NCBI GenBank assembly: GCA_029932015.1
Contig: JAOZQW010000030.1
Location: 1-13,167, forward strand
Direction of reading: 5' to 3'
Length of the DNA stretch: 13,167 nt
Origin: Candidatus Fermentibacteraceae bacterium
GTDB lineage: Bacteria > Fermentibacterota > Fermentibacteria > Fermentibacterales > JCC-6
This document shows positions 1 through 7,649 of this stretch, in pieces; the first letter of the stretch is position 1; each line of letters begins with the position of its first letter. Position numbers and translations under genes: made by a program. Under the pieces are notes generated by a model that ran no database searches, was not told the origin of the DNA, and saw only the letters and a program-made list of their open reading frames with translations.

Positions 1-1609
1 TCTGGATCGAGTCGACCCGGACACCGCGCTTGGAGACTTTGGGATTCTCGGGATTGCCATAATTAAGGCAGTCAGTAGCGGCGATAGGCACTGCTCCAAC
101 GGAAACAACATTCCTCACCGCTTCCCCGACAGCGTGGGCCCCGGCAAGGAAGGGATCAAGTTGGCCGTACCATGGATTGCCGTCACCTGAGACAGCCAGT
201 CCCGCCGTGCATCCGGACACAGGGACCGTTACACAGGCATCGGCCTCACCAGGTCTGAAATGCGTGGCTCCCTGTACTTCGCTGTCGTAGTAGCTCCATA
301 CCGGACTTCTTGATGCCCCATCGATCGAAGTAAGCATTTTCTCTATATCCGTGCGCGGATGGACAGGTCTCCCGTCCGGTTCTCTGAGGTCAGGCTCGAT
401 CTCCTCCAGCTCCCTGTCATACACGATTCCTTCTGTAATGCACTCAATAGGCGCGTCGGCGACCTCCTGCCCCCGGTATATGACCCTGTAGACCATGTCT
501 GAGTTAAAACGGCCGACAATGGCGGCACCAGCGCCGGTGAACAGGAGCGGGAGCTGGAAGTCCTCGTTGTAAATATGCAGTACATCCTCGGCTACCCTTG
601 AAGGGACGGCATAACCGTACCTCTCCTGGGTCTCAGCACACGCTATGATCTCCGGAGGGAGATCACTGATCGCTACGCGGACCGCATCCAGATCGACCTC
701 TATACCCAGTCCTCCATGCGCAGCCAGTTCGCTGCTCACGCAGGCCAGTCCTCCGGCACCGAGGTCTTTGAACCCGAATGGAACTTTCCTGTCCCAGAGC
801 ATATCCATAACTTTTGAATTCGCTTCGGACAGTACTCGCTTGAGGAATGGGTCCGCAACCTGAACGGCTCCCTTGCCAGTCTCTTCAGCAAGGTCGGCGG
901 AAGCAAAAGTAGCTCCTCCGAAGCCGGTATCATCAGTGGCCTTTCCGACGAGAATGAATACGTAATCCTCATTGTGAGCTTCCTCAGGGACGAAGCTGTG
1001 CACAATCCTGTCGTGAGGCACGAAACCGAGAGCGACAACGTTCACGAGGCAGTTCTCATCAAATCCGGGGTGAAAGCGTGTATCGCCGCCAAGGTTGGGT
1101 ACGCCGAGTGCGTTACCGTACTTCCAGATACCCTCCACGACACCACGGCATATGGCTCTTGTCTTCTCACCGGCTTCTCCGAGGGGATCACCGAACCGGA
1201 GCAGGTCCAGTGAGCCGGTCACCTTCGCGCCCATGCAGTAGACATCCCTTACAATGCCGCCTATGCCTGTGGCCGCTCCCTCAACAGGAAGGACTTGTGA
1301 AGGATGGTTATGGCTCTCATGAGCGACCACTAGATCCCAGTCGACACCCTGATGTGAGCAGAATCTGACAACACCGGCATCCTCACCAGGACCAATGACC
1401 ACCTGGGGAGCTGAAGTCGGCATGAGCCCGAGTACAGGGCGGGAACTCTTGTAGGAGCAGTGTTCGCTCCACATCGTATCGAACAGGTGAAATTCAAGGG
1501 CAGTGGGCATCCGGCCCACATAACCGGCCAGCTTGACAGCCTCCTCCAGCGTCATGGCCAGGCCCCTTGCTCTCAGGACACTTGAGAGTTCTTCAGTCGT
1601 AGGGTCCAT
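1..1609 (-). CDS. purL: Phosphoribosylformylglycinamidine synthase, small-type PurL subunit (C-terminus cut by window edge)
   Basis: This is the ATP-dependent FGAM synthase subunit of de novo purine synthesis, converting FGAR plus ammonia to FGAM. I translated the minus strand from ATG at 1609, with GGAGGG about 5 bases upstream. 536 codons are visible before the left edge; the small bacterial PurL family is usually about 720-760 residues, so roughly 200 residues are missing. Visible motifs are WSEHCSYKSS at residues 47-56, HESHNHP at 97-103 followed by the glycine-rich GAATGIGG segment, GFGGATFAS, and ATDCLNYGNP near the truncated end. The N-terminus begins directly with the short linker domain, as in Bacillus-type PurL that works with separate PurQ and PurS; neither partner is in the window. 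It lies 128 bp downstream of the GAF protein gene, in the same direction, with a structured leader. Family assignment is very secure. Confidence 0.96.
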   Translation of the reverse strand, partial: MDPTTEELSSVLRARGLAMTLEEAVKLAGYVGRMPTALEFHLFDTMWSEHCSYKSSRPVLGLMPTSAPQVVIGPGEDAGVVRFCSHQGVDWDLVVAHESHNHPSQVLPVEGAATGIGGIVRDVYCMGAKVTGSLDLLRFGDPLGEAGEKTRAICRGVVEGIWKYGNALGVPNLGGDTRFHPGFDENCLVNVVALGFVPHDRIVHSFVPEEAHNEDYVFILVGKATDDTGFGGATFASADLAEETGKGAVQVADPFLKRVLSEANSKVMDMLWDRKVPFGFKDLGAGGLACVSSELAAHGGLGIEVDLDAVRVAISDLPPEIIACAETQERYGYAVPSRVAEDVLHIYNEDFQLPLLFTGAGAAIVGRFNSDMVYRVIYRGQEVADAPIECITEGIVYDRELEEIEPDLREPDGRPVHPRTDIEKMLTSIDGASRSPVWSYYDSEVQGATHFRPGEADACVTVPVSGCTAGLAVSGDGNPWYGQLDPFLAGAHAVGEAVRNVVSVGAVPIAATDCLNYGNPENPKVSKRGVRVDSIQ

Positions 1610-1642
1610 TAACGCCCTCCAGGATGCTCGGGGGGTAAACAG

Positions 1643-1686
1643 GCAGGATGGAGCAGAGAAACCTCGACTTCCACTGCCCATCCTGC
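1643..1686 (-). promoter_or_regulatory. Stem-loop in the purL leader with a possible alternative pairing
   Basis: Positions 1643-1651 (gcaggatgg) pair perfectly with 1678-1686 (ccatcctgc). The stem extends inward by gcag/ctgc (1653-1656 with 1674-1677) across one bulged base, giving 13 pairs around a 17-base loop. There is no T-run after it on the minus strand, so it is not a standard terminator. A second copy of the 3' arm core, CATCCTG on the minus strand, lies at 1620-1626 and shares its last base with the GGAGGG ribosome binding site of purL. The 5' arm could therefore pair with either copy. A regulatory role is inference; the inverted repeat itself is directly visible. Confidence 0.45.
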
Positions 1687-1737
1687 AGTATCACTGTAAC
1701 TGACAGTATTCTTCCGACAGACTCGACTCCGGTCCGG

Positions 1738-2889
1738 TCACACGTCGTCGGGAGAGATGAACTCGAGTCTGGACAGTGAGTCCAGAACCATCTCTGGAGT
1801 GTCGCCGCCGCCAGGAACAATCACAACGGATCTTACACGGACAGTGCCGAGTGACTCTCCTGCATCATTCTCAAGAGGAGGGATATCCTCAAGCAGTTTC
1901 CTGGAAACACTCTCCGAGCCCTCTTCACCTGTGCCGGGAAGGATCAGAGTCAGAGTACTTGCATTGGTCCTGAGGCCGGTGTCGATATTCCTCATGGTAA
2001 CTTTAAGATGATTTGCAGCGATCGACATGAACTCCCTGGCTCTGAATCGGTCCGCATCATCCCCACGATTCACCGCGAGTTCCATCACTGTAAGCGGGCT
2101 GTCAAATCGTCTCACCCTCTCCAGCTCCTGGGTGAGAATTGGTTCAAGGCGTCCCCTTCCGGGAAGACCGGTGTCAGGATCCATGTCCGATGCTGACTCA
2201 AAGCGGCTGAGCAGCCTGATACTTTCAAGCGCTGCTGCTCCGACAGCTGCTATCGCCCTCATGCGCTCTCTGGGCAGACTTGCGGTCGATGGGACGTCAA
2301 CAAGGCAGATCACACCGTAGAGGATCCCCTGGCTGGTCATTGGAGCAGCAACATCCGGCACAAAACCGGGGATGGCGGACTGCTCGATGCGCTGTTTTGT
2401 CAGTTCGCTCTCTGTCTCGAGAGCCTGTTTCTCGAATACAATACCGGTCTCTGCAGCGAAGCCCACATGGCCATCTCCCACTTTAACCACGAGAGGCTGA
2501 CGGAGTACATCCTCCAGACCCTCTGTATACACCAGACCCAATTTGCCACCGCGTACATCAGCTAGAAAGATAGCTATCCTTGTACAGCCTGTCAGACGAT
2601 TACTGGCCCTGCAAAGAAGCTTGGCGAATTCCTCCGGTGTCCTGGCGGATAGGATCTGCTTCACCAGTTCGGGAAAGAGAATAGCGAGATCTTTATGCTT
2701 ATTGATCTCAAGCTCGAATCTCGTCTGATTTGCATCTGCCTCCTGGCAGGACATCCGCATTGTGCTGAGGTTGTTTTTCAGGGCCTTGAGCTTGTCCTCC
2801 TGCATGGCTGCGGTACTTTTCTCTTTCAGAAGCAGAAATACAACCGCTACAGCTCCGATAGCGAGCCCAATAATAACGCCGGTAATCAT
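1738..2889 (-). CDS. Membrane-anchored GAF domain protein with degenerate GGDEF domain
   Basis: A 383-residue protein starting at an ATG with AAGGTGA upstream. Residues 3-21 form one hydrophobic membrane segment, then a charged helical, probably coiled-coil stretch (about 22-70), a GAF-like sensor domain (about 70-225), and a C-terminal domain resembling GGDEF (about 236-378). The latter keeps the N-terminal DPDTGLPGRGRLEPIL signature (237-252) typical of diguanylate cyclases. The signature loop that should read GGDEF is NASTL (309-313), and the metal-binding Asp of the D-x-D strand is missing (MELAVN at 269-274). It is therefore very unlikely to make cyclic di-GMP. It may bind a nucleotide or act as a sensor or scaffold at the membrane. 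It sits 42 bp after purB and 128 bp before purL, so co-transcription with purine genes is likely. GAF assignment is moderate; degenerate GGDEF is well supported. Confidence 0.8.
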   Translation of the reverse strand: MITGVIIGLAIGAVAVVFLLLKEKSTAAMQEDKLKALKNNLSTMRMSCQEADANQTRFELEINKHKDLAILFPELVKQILSARTPEEFAKLLCRASNRLTGCTRIAIFLADVRGGKLGLVYTEGLEDVLRQPLVVKVGDGHVGFAAETGIVFEKQALETESELTKQRIEQSAIPGFVPDVAAPMTSQGILYGVICLVDVPSTASLPRERMRAIAAVGAAALESIRLLSRFESASDMDPDTGLPGRGRLEPILTQELERVRRFDSPLTVMELAVNRGDDADRFRAREFMSIAANHLKVTMRNIDTGLRTNASTLTLILPGTGEEGSESVSRKLLEDIPPLENDAGESLGTVRVRSVVIVPGGGDTPEMVLDSLSRLEFISPDDV

Positions 2890-2931
2890 GAATTCACCTT
2901 CCGTCAGGTGTGTCCGAATTCTTTCAATGGT

Positions 2932-4227
2932 CTAAATTATCCCAAGCCCCTTGAATATACTATCCTCATTGCGAAGGTGATATTCAAGTGTGCATCTGGC
3001 CCGCAGCTCCTCGGGATTGAGGACAGACATGACATCTTCATCTTCATTCAAAGCCTCCAGAAGGCTGATGCCATCGGTCATAGCCCTCATCGCGGGATCC
3101 TGTACAAGCCTGTATGCTTCCTCTCTTGAACATCCCCTGTCAATAAGTGCCAGCATGACCGTCTGGGAATGGTACCTATCCCCGGCCTCATCAATGTTGA
3201 AGGCAATTCTATCAGGAAACAGCTTCAGCCCAGATGCCAGTCCGGCGGCCTTCCTAAGGCCATAGAAGGCAACACCGCAGGAATCAGGGAAGATAAAGCG
3301 CTCAGCTGACGAATGGCTGATATCCCGCTCATGCCATAGAGCGGTATCCTCGAGGGCGGTGAGGAGGTAACCTCGAAGCAGCCGCGCTAGACCGCAGATG
3401 CGCTCACTCACGATGGGATTCCTCTTGTGCGGCATTGCGCTGGAACCCTTCTGCCCCTTGCCGAACGATTCCTCAACCTCGCCAACCTCAGTTCGCTGCA
3501 GATGCCTGATCTCTGTACCGAATCGCTCAATTAGCCCTCCGATGGTGGCCAGAGCGAACATGAAGGCTGCATGACGATCCCTCGCAACGATCTGGGTCGC
3601 AACCTGCTCCCTGCCGATGCCCAGTTTGCTGCAGATATACTCTTCAACTGATGGATCAAGATGTGCAAATGTGCCTACCGCACCGGATACCTTGCCGACA
3701 CATGCAGACCTCAGTCCTTCCTCCAGTCTCTCTCTGCAGCGAAGGTACTCGCTGTAGTACCCGGCGAACTTCAGGCCCATAGTGGTAGGCTCTGCATACA
3801 TGCCGTGACTCCTGCCCATGCAGGCTATGCCCCGTGCTCTTACGGCAAGCGAGGCCAGAGCATCACCGAACTCATCGAGGGCCGCGGAAATGAGCTTGCC
3901 TGCATCACGGAGCTGCGTTGCCAGGCAGGTATCAAGTATGTCGCTGGAGGTCATCCCGTAATGAATGTGCCTGGATTCGGGTCCGAGACTCTCGGAAACA
4001 CTTGTCAGGAAAGCTATGACATCATGTCTGACCCTGCTCTCGATCTCCTTCACCCGGTCTGCATCAAAAGAGGCCTTTCTTCTGATGGACTCAAGGTCCT
4101 CCAGAGGAACGAGACCATCGGCCGCCCTGGCCTCCACAGCCAGCACCTCTATCTCGAGCCACCTGGAATACCTGGACTCCTCAGACCAGATCTTCGTCAT
4201 TTCCGGGATCGAGTACCGTTCAATCAT
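2932..4227 (-). CDS. purB: Adenylosuccinate lyase
   Basis: A fumarase/aspartase-superfamily enzyme cleaving SAICAR to AICAR and adenylosuccinate to AMP, each releasing fumarate. The 431-residue length equals that of typical bacterial PurB. Visible motifs are HIHYGMTSSD (87-96), the catalytic-base region GRSHGMYAEPTT (138-149, His141) and the flexible signature loop KGSSAMPHKRNP (260-271) with the catalytic Ser at 263. Active-site spacing is therefore normal and the enzyme looks functional. I chose ATG 4227 because GGAGG lies 6 bases upstream and the protein then begins MIERYSIPEM, as in the family. A TTG 18 bases further upstream would extend the frame but has no better signal. The sulfatase-like gene ends 26 bases upstream, so the gene is probably read through from that set. 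Confidence 0.97.
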   Translation of the reverse strand: MIERYSIPEMTKIWSEESRYSRWLEIEVLAVEARAADGLVPLEDLESIRRKASFDADRVKEIESRVRHDVIAFLTSVSESLGPESRHIHYGMTSSDILDTCLATQLRDAGKLISAALDEFGDALASLAVRARGIACMGRSHGMYAEPTTMGLKFAGYYSEYLRCRERLEEGLRSACVGKVSGAVGTFAHLDPSVEEYICSKLGIGREQVATQIVARDRHAAFMFALATIGGLIERFGTEIRHLQRTEVGEVEESFGKGQKGSSAMPHKRNPIVSERICGLARLLRGYLLTALEDTALWHERDISHSSAERFIFPDSCGVAFYGLRKAAGLASGLKLFPDRIAFNIDEAGDRYHSQTVMLALIDRGCSREEAYRLVQDPAMRAMTDGISLLEALNEDEDVMSVLNPEELRARCTLEYHLRNEDSIFKGLGII

Positions 4228-4233
4228 CGTAAT

Positions 4234-4238
4234 CCTCC
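4234..4238 (-). promoter_or_regulatory. Ribosome binding site deciding the purB start
   Basis: On the minus strand this reads GGAGG, six bases before ATG at 4227. It overlaps the region that would be coding if the upstream TTG at 4245 were used, which argues for the shorter 431-residue PurB. Confidence 0.75.
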
Positions 4239-4253
4239 AGGTCAAGCATTAGT

Positions 4254-5579
4254 CTATCTTATGTAGCCAAGGTCCCTGAGCACAGGGACCACTTTCCAAT
4301 CCTCCAGCAGTATCGGCTCGAGACGGCAAGGAGAAGCCCAGTAGAAAAGCACATATCCAAGAAGAACGCTGTCCGCGGGAAGAGGATCCATCTCACCGGG
4401 ATCGTGCACGAGATCGTAAGTCGATGAGTGGTCGGTTCCAGCGTTCCATATCAGCTTCATCCTTCGAGCAGTAATGGACGCAAGATCAAAAGCATCACCT
4501 GTGTTGATGCCGCTGGCCGGAAGGAACCTGGCGGTATCCGGATCAGCCAGAAGATCTACTCCCTCGATGTTCTCCGGCACCGCAATATCACACAGGTCCA
4601 GGATCGTGGGTAGAATGTCCACTTGACCAACCGGAGCATCTTCGACTGCGCCTGCGGTCACACCGGGACCGCTCATGATAAGCGGAATATGGGTTGTCTC
4701 CTGGAACAGAGTCCTCCCGTGCCCAAAATAGCCGTGCTCGAGGAACTCTTCTCCGTGATCGGCTGTGACCATCACCACTGTCCTCTGATCGAGACCCAGA
4801 CGGCGGAGTTCGGCAAATAGCCTTCCCAGCTGTTCATCAGTCCAGGCTATCTCACCATCGTAAAGACCCTGCAGGTGAGCCAGTTGAGACGGTCTGGCGA
4901 TTGCGCCCTCGGGTGTGACCTCCCAGCATGAATCACCCATCGCACCCTCACCATGAGGTGTGAAGAGGGTATCGTACGGAGCAGGTGGATCGTACGGATC
5001 GTGCGGATCGAACAGGTGGATCGCAAGGAAGAAGTCCTCATCCCGCCCCAGTGATGAAAGCCAGTTGATAGCACTGTCGATAGTCTCTCCGGCCAGACCG
5101 TCACCATTGTCAACACACTCATATGTATCGAAACCCCTGTGGAACCCAAAATCTGCACCCAGCCAGAATACGTTGAAGAAGGCTCCCGTTCTGTAGCCTG
5201 CTCCCTTCATATGTGTAGAAAGCAGGGGCATTGCGTGATTGAGACCGAAGACCCTTCCGGTGGGAACATCCATTCCAGCCCCATGCACCCTCGGACTGAG
5301 CCCGGTCATTATCGACGAGCAGGCCGGAAGGGTCCATGATGACTGCCCGCATCCCATGCTCCACCGTGTGCCTGCACCGGCAAGGCTGTCCAGAGATGGT
5401 GATGTGATCCTGCGGTAACCGTAGCAGGAGAGATGGTCTGCCCTGAGAGTATCGATGATGACAAGTACAATGGAGGGTCTTCCCTCACCGGAAGCACCGT
5501 CAGTTCTGCAGGAGAGCATTCCGAGCAGAAGCGGGAAGAGCAGAATAAAATAAATGTGCGTGCTCAAGCAGTGTTTCAT
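4254..5579 (-). CDS. Sulfatase-fold (alkaline phosphatase superfamily) exported protein with Thr nucleophile position
   Basis: A 441-residue protein from ATG 5579, which overlaps the TGA of the SH3 gene as ATGA; GGAG lies 9 bases upstream. Residues 8-23 are a hydrophobic signal segment ending MLSC, a weak lipobox with Cys24, so a periplasm-facing lipoprotein is likely. Superfamily metal sites are visible: IIDTLRADHLSCYGY (41-55, Asp43), HLFDPHDPYDPP (188-199) and TADHGEEFLEHGYFGHG (272-288, Asp274/His275). The segment where sulfatases carry the formylglycine Cys or Ser reads SSWTLPACSSIMTG (80-93), placing Thr83 at the nucleophile. It is thus not a classical sulfatase; a phosphohydrolase or phosphotransferase acting on an envelope or polysaccharide substrate is possible. 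The substrate cannot be read from the sequence. It lies between the SH3 lipoprotein and purB in an apparent operon. Confidence 0.88.
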   Translation of the reverse strand: MKHCLSTHIYFILLFPLLLGMLSCRTDGASGEGRPSIVLVIIDTLRADHLSCYGYRRITSPSLDSLAGAGTRWSMGCGQSSWTLPACSSIMTGLSPRVHGAGMDVPTGRVFGLNHAMPLLSTHMKGAGYRTGAFFNVFWLGADFGFHRGFDTYECVDNGDGLAGETIDSAINWLSSLGRDEDFFLAIHLFDPHDPYDPPAPYDTLFTPHGEGAMGDSCWEVTPEGAIARPSQLAHLQGLYDGEIAWTDEQLGRLFAELRRLGLDQRTVVMVTADHGEEFLEHGYFGHGRTLFQETTHIPLIMSGPGVTAGAVEDAPVGQVDILPTILDLCDIAVPENIEGVDLLADPDTARFLPASGINTGDAFDLASITARRMKLIWNAGTDHSSTYDLVHDPGEMDPLPADSVLLGYVLFYWASPCRLEPILLEDWKVVPVLRDLGYIR

Positions 5580-5908
5580 CTGGGCAGCTCCGTACCTGTT
5601 GTAAGCGGACCGTATATCCACGCGAAGAGAGATCTCCTGCGCAGGTAGATCCTGTACCACTCATCTAATCCACCGGTCACCAGGAGCGTATCCCCCGCAA
5701 CTACCTGACCGAGTATTTCGTATTGCGTCCCGGGTCCTGCCCTGAGATTCACCATGCTCCCTGTGACGACTACGCTACTCCAGGGAGATTCCACTTCAGG
5801 TGCTGCAGTCTGGATCTCAAGTGAATGGGTCTCCACGGTTGAGCAGCCGGAGAACAGAACTGAAAATATAAGCAGCCGGACTCCTCGAAGCATCATCCTT
5901 GACAGCAT
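5576..5908 (-). CDS. Small SH3b-domain lipoprotein
   Basis: Roughly 110 residues. The N-terminus MLSRMMLRGVRLLIFSVLFSGC is a short basic region, a hydrophobic stretch and a lipobox-like FSGC with Cys22, suggesting a lipidated exported protein. Residues about 45-103 fit a bacterial SH3 domain: VNLRAGPGTQYEILGQVVAG (53-72), then LLVTGGLDEWYRIYL and AWIYG. Such domains commonly bind peptidoglycan peptides or other cell-wall ligands. The chosen start at 5908 lies one base after the TGA of the IspH-UbiA gene. ATG 5896 is an alternative that would keep the signal sequence. The frame is open further upstream to 5971, but that would overlap the preceding gene and place charged sequence ahead of the signal. 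Its 3' end overlaps the sulfatase-like start by four bases, implying coupled translation. Partner and ligand are unknown. Confidence 0.82.
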   Translation of the reverse strand: MLSRMMLRGVRLLIFSVLFSGCSTVETHSLEIQTAAPEVESPWSSVVVTGSMVNLRAGPGTQYEILGQVVAGDTLLVTGGLDEWYRIYLRRRSLFAWIYGPLTTGTELPR

Positions 5909-5909
5909 T

Positions 5910-7634
5910 TCAGCAGCCCCCGGCCCAGCAGAGCAGCGCAGGAGCCGCTCCGGCAATAAACAGACTGCCATCTGCGATCAATCTCTTGAAGAGTTCTGAA
6001 GGGAATGAGACTGAGTGCAGGACGAAGTACCCGACACAGAGGAAGACGAGTCCGATTGCGAAAGCGGATGCCTGCAGCGGCAGGAATCCCGCAGCCATCC
6101 CTGCTGCAGGCAGTATGGCTGCCAGAACGACGCAGGACCAGAAGAGCTTCATGCTCCGATCCCTCCCGGCATGTATAGGAATGGTGTCGATTCCCAATAG
6201 AGCGTCTCCCTGCAGATCCGTAAGGTCAGCGAGCAGACACCTTGCCAAAAAAAGGAAGAAGAGAGTCCCTGTCCATAGAACTGGTCCACTGGATACTCGT
6301 CCATCAAAGGCTCCGAGTCCGGGGAGAAAAGCCAGAAGAAGGGACCAGACTCCTGCAAACATCACGTCCCTGGAGCCGGGAATGGCTCGAAGCCCGCTGA
6401 AAAGGTTCCTTCCCCGGATGAGAGGAAGGGAATAGACAAGAAAGGCAAGGAGCATGAGACCGAGTACTGCCGGCCATATTGGATCCAGGCTGAGAGAAAG
6501 CCAGAGGGAGCCGCCGAAAGCTGTGAATGAGCAGATCGTCAGAATTGTCCTATGCTTCCTGAGGTACTCCTGCTTGCGAAGACCATACGGTCTGCTGTAA
6601 CCGGACTCCAGAATAGATGTCACCGAACTCACCGCAAACAGGAATAGCGAAGCGGCTAGAATGGAGAGTGACCAGTCATTGCCTCCGAAGAGGAATCCAC
6701 CTGCTGCTCCAGCGGCAAATGCTACCGGTATGATGTGGAAATTGCCGAAGACAAGTGATTGGAAGAACCGTCTGAATGGACCGGCTCTCAGACTCGATCC
6801 CTGTATCTCGAGCAGCTTCTCGCGCACTCTTCGAATGCTCCAGCTCGGAGTGGAGGCTCCTGCTGCGAGAAGAACCCTCTCATATCCTGAGAGGGCATCC
6901 GCATCGAGTTCTTCCGGTGTCTCCACCAGGAATGTCGGCAAACCTTCACTTTCGGCAATGGCAGCCAGTCGGGCGGTATTGGCGCTGTTGCGACCTCCGA
7001 CAACCACCACGCAGTCCACTTTCGGGCAGAGCTCCCTCAATTCAGTCTGACGCATTCCTGTGGAATCACAGATGGTGCAGGTCTCCTCGATATCCGGGAA
7101 CCTGTCTCTCAGCGCATTTACAGTGAGCCTCCATGTTTCGGTGTCCTGTGTCGTCTGGGAGAGGAGGAATGGCCTGTTGAGTTCGGGAAGGTCTGCTACT
7201 TCATCGGGTCCCGAGAGGACCCTTGCAGTGGAGCCGCCGTACGAGAGGATGGCCCTGACCTCCTGATGTCCTGGATCTCCGAGTATAAGGACATCATGTC
7301 CCTCGCCGGACTTCTTCCTTGCCAGAGAGAGTGCTCTGCCCACTTTCGGGCAGGTCAGGTCCTTCAGCTCAAGAGGAAGGGCGGATAGCTGCTCTCTCTC
7401 ACTTATCGTAACACCGTGTGTTCTTAGAAATAGAGTACCGGATCCCATACTGTCAGGATCCTTGCAGACGGTAACACCGTGCTCTTCCAGTGCCCTGAGA
7501 ACCTGGGGGTTATGAACAAGCTCGCCGAATACGGCGTAGGGTCCGTTCCCCTTCTTCAATTCCGCCAGAACAAGGTCTACCGCCCTGCGCACGCCCCAGC
7601 AGAAGCCGGCGGTACGGGCTGTGATCACGCTCAA
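5910..7634 (-). CDS. ispH: IspH (HMBPP reductase) fused to a UbiA-like membrane prenyltransferase domain
   Basis: A 574-residue fusion. Residues 1-275 are IspH, the Fe-S enzyme that makes IPP and DMAPP in the last step of the non-mevalonate pathway. The three cluster cysteines are at TAGFCWGV (Cys12), DLTCPKV (Cys95) and TICDSTGMRQ (Cys189). Substrate-pocket residues include VHN (His41), RTHGV (His73), HQEV (His123, Glu125) and NSANTARL. Residues about 285-574 are hydrophobic, with around eight or nine membrane spans, and match UbiA: the second Asp-rich motif DLTDLQGDALLGIDTIP (470-486) is intact. The first motif (expected NDxxDxxxD) reads SVTSILESGYSRP and lacks its aspartates. TTG 7634 is preferred: GGAGGG precedes it by 9 bases and it puts Cys12 and His41 exactly as in E. 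coli IspH. An in-frame GTG at 7658 has no comparable site. It heads the SH3b/sulfatase-like set. Confidence 0.9.
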   Translation of the reverse strand: MSVITARTAGFCWGVRRAVDLVLAELKKGNGPYAVFGELVHNPQVLRALEEHGVTVCKDPDSMGSGTLFLRTHGVTISEREQLSALPLELKDLTCPKVGRALSLARKKSGEGHDVLILGDPGHQEVRAILSYGGSTARVLSGPDEVADLPELNRPFLLSQTTQDTETWRLTVNALRDRFPDIEETCTICDSTGMRQTELRELCPKVDCVVVVGGRNSANTARLAAIAESEGLPTFLVETPEELDADALSGYERVLLAAGASTPSWSIRRVREKLLEIQGSSLRAGPFRRFFQSLVFGNFHIIPVAFAAGAAGGFLFGGNDWSLSILAASLFLFAVSSVTSILESGYSRPYGLRKQEYLRKHRTILTICSFTAFGGSLWLSLSLDPIWPAVLGLMLLAFLVYSLPLIRGRNLFSGLRAIPGSRDVMFAGVWSLLLAFLPGLGAFDGRVSSGPVLWTGTLFFLFLARCLLADLTDLQGDALLGIDTIPIHAGRDRSMKLFWSCVVLAAILPAAGMAAGFLPLQASAFAIGLVFLCVGYFVLHSVSFPSELFKRLIADGSLFIAGAAPALLCWAGGC

Positions 7635-7643
7635 AGGGGCTCT

Positions 7644-7649
7644 CCCTCC
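7644..7649 (-). promoter_or_regulatory. Ribosome binding site deciding the ispH-ubiA TTG start
   Basis: The minus strand reads GGAGGG, nine bases before TTG at 7634. It lies inside the frame that a GTG start at 7658 would use, so it supports the TTG start and an N-terminus aligned with other IspH proteins. Confidence 0.7.

Noticed and set aside
1610..1737. A purine riboswitch or PurR-type operator before purL
   Set aside because: I see neither the conserved purine riboswitch core nor a PurR-like palindrome; only the inverted repeat and its alternative partner are supported.
3661..4266. A 201-codon open frame on the plus strand
   Set aside because: It lies antisense within purB, whose motifs and length are fully normal; the plus-strand translation has no recognisable domain.
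4981..5025. Several closely spaced ggatcg repeats
   Set aside because: They fall in coding sequence and reflect repeated Asp-Pro codons in the FDPHDPYDPP motif of the sulfatase-like protein.
5580..5660. Upstream extension of the sulfatase-like frame to 5660
   Set aside because: The extension overlaps the SH3 gene and has no signal features; the ATGA overlap start directly yields the signal peptide.
5909..5971. Upstream extension of the SH3 lipoprotein frame to 5971
   Set aside because: It would overlap the end of the IspH-UbiA gene and put non-signal sequence ahead of a clear lipoprotein signal.
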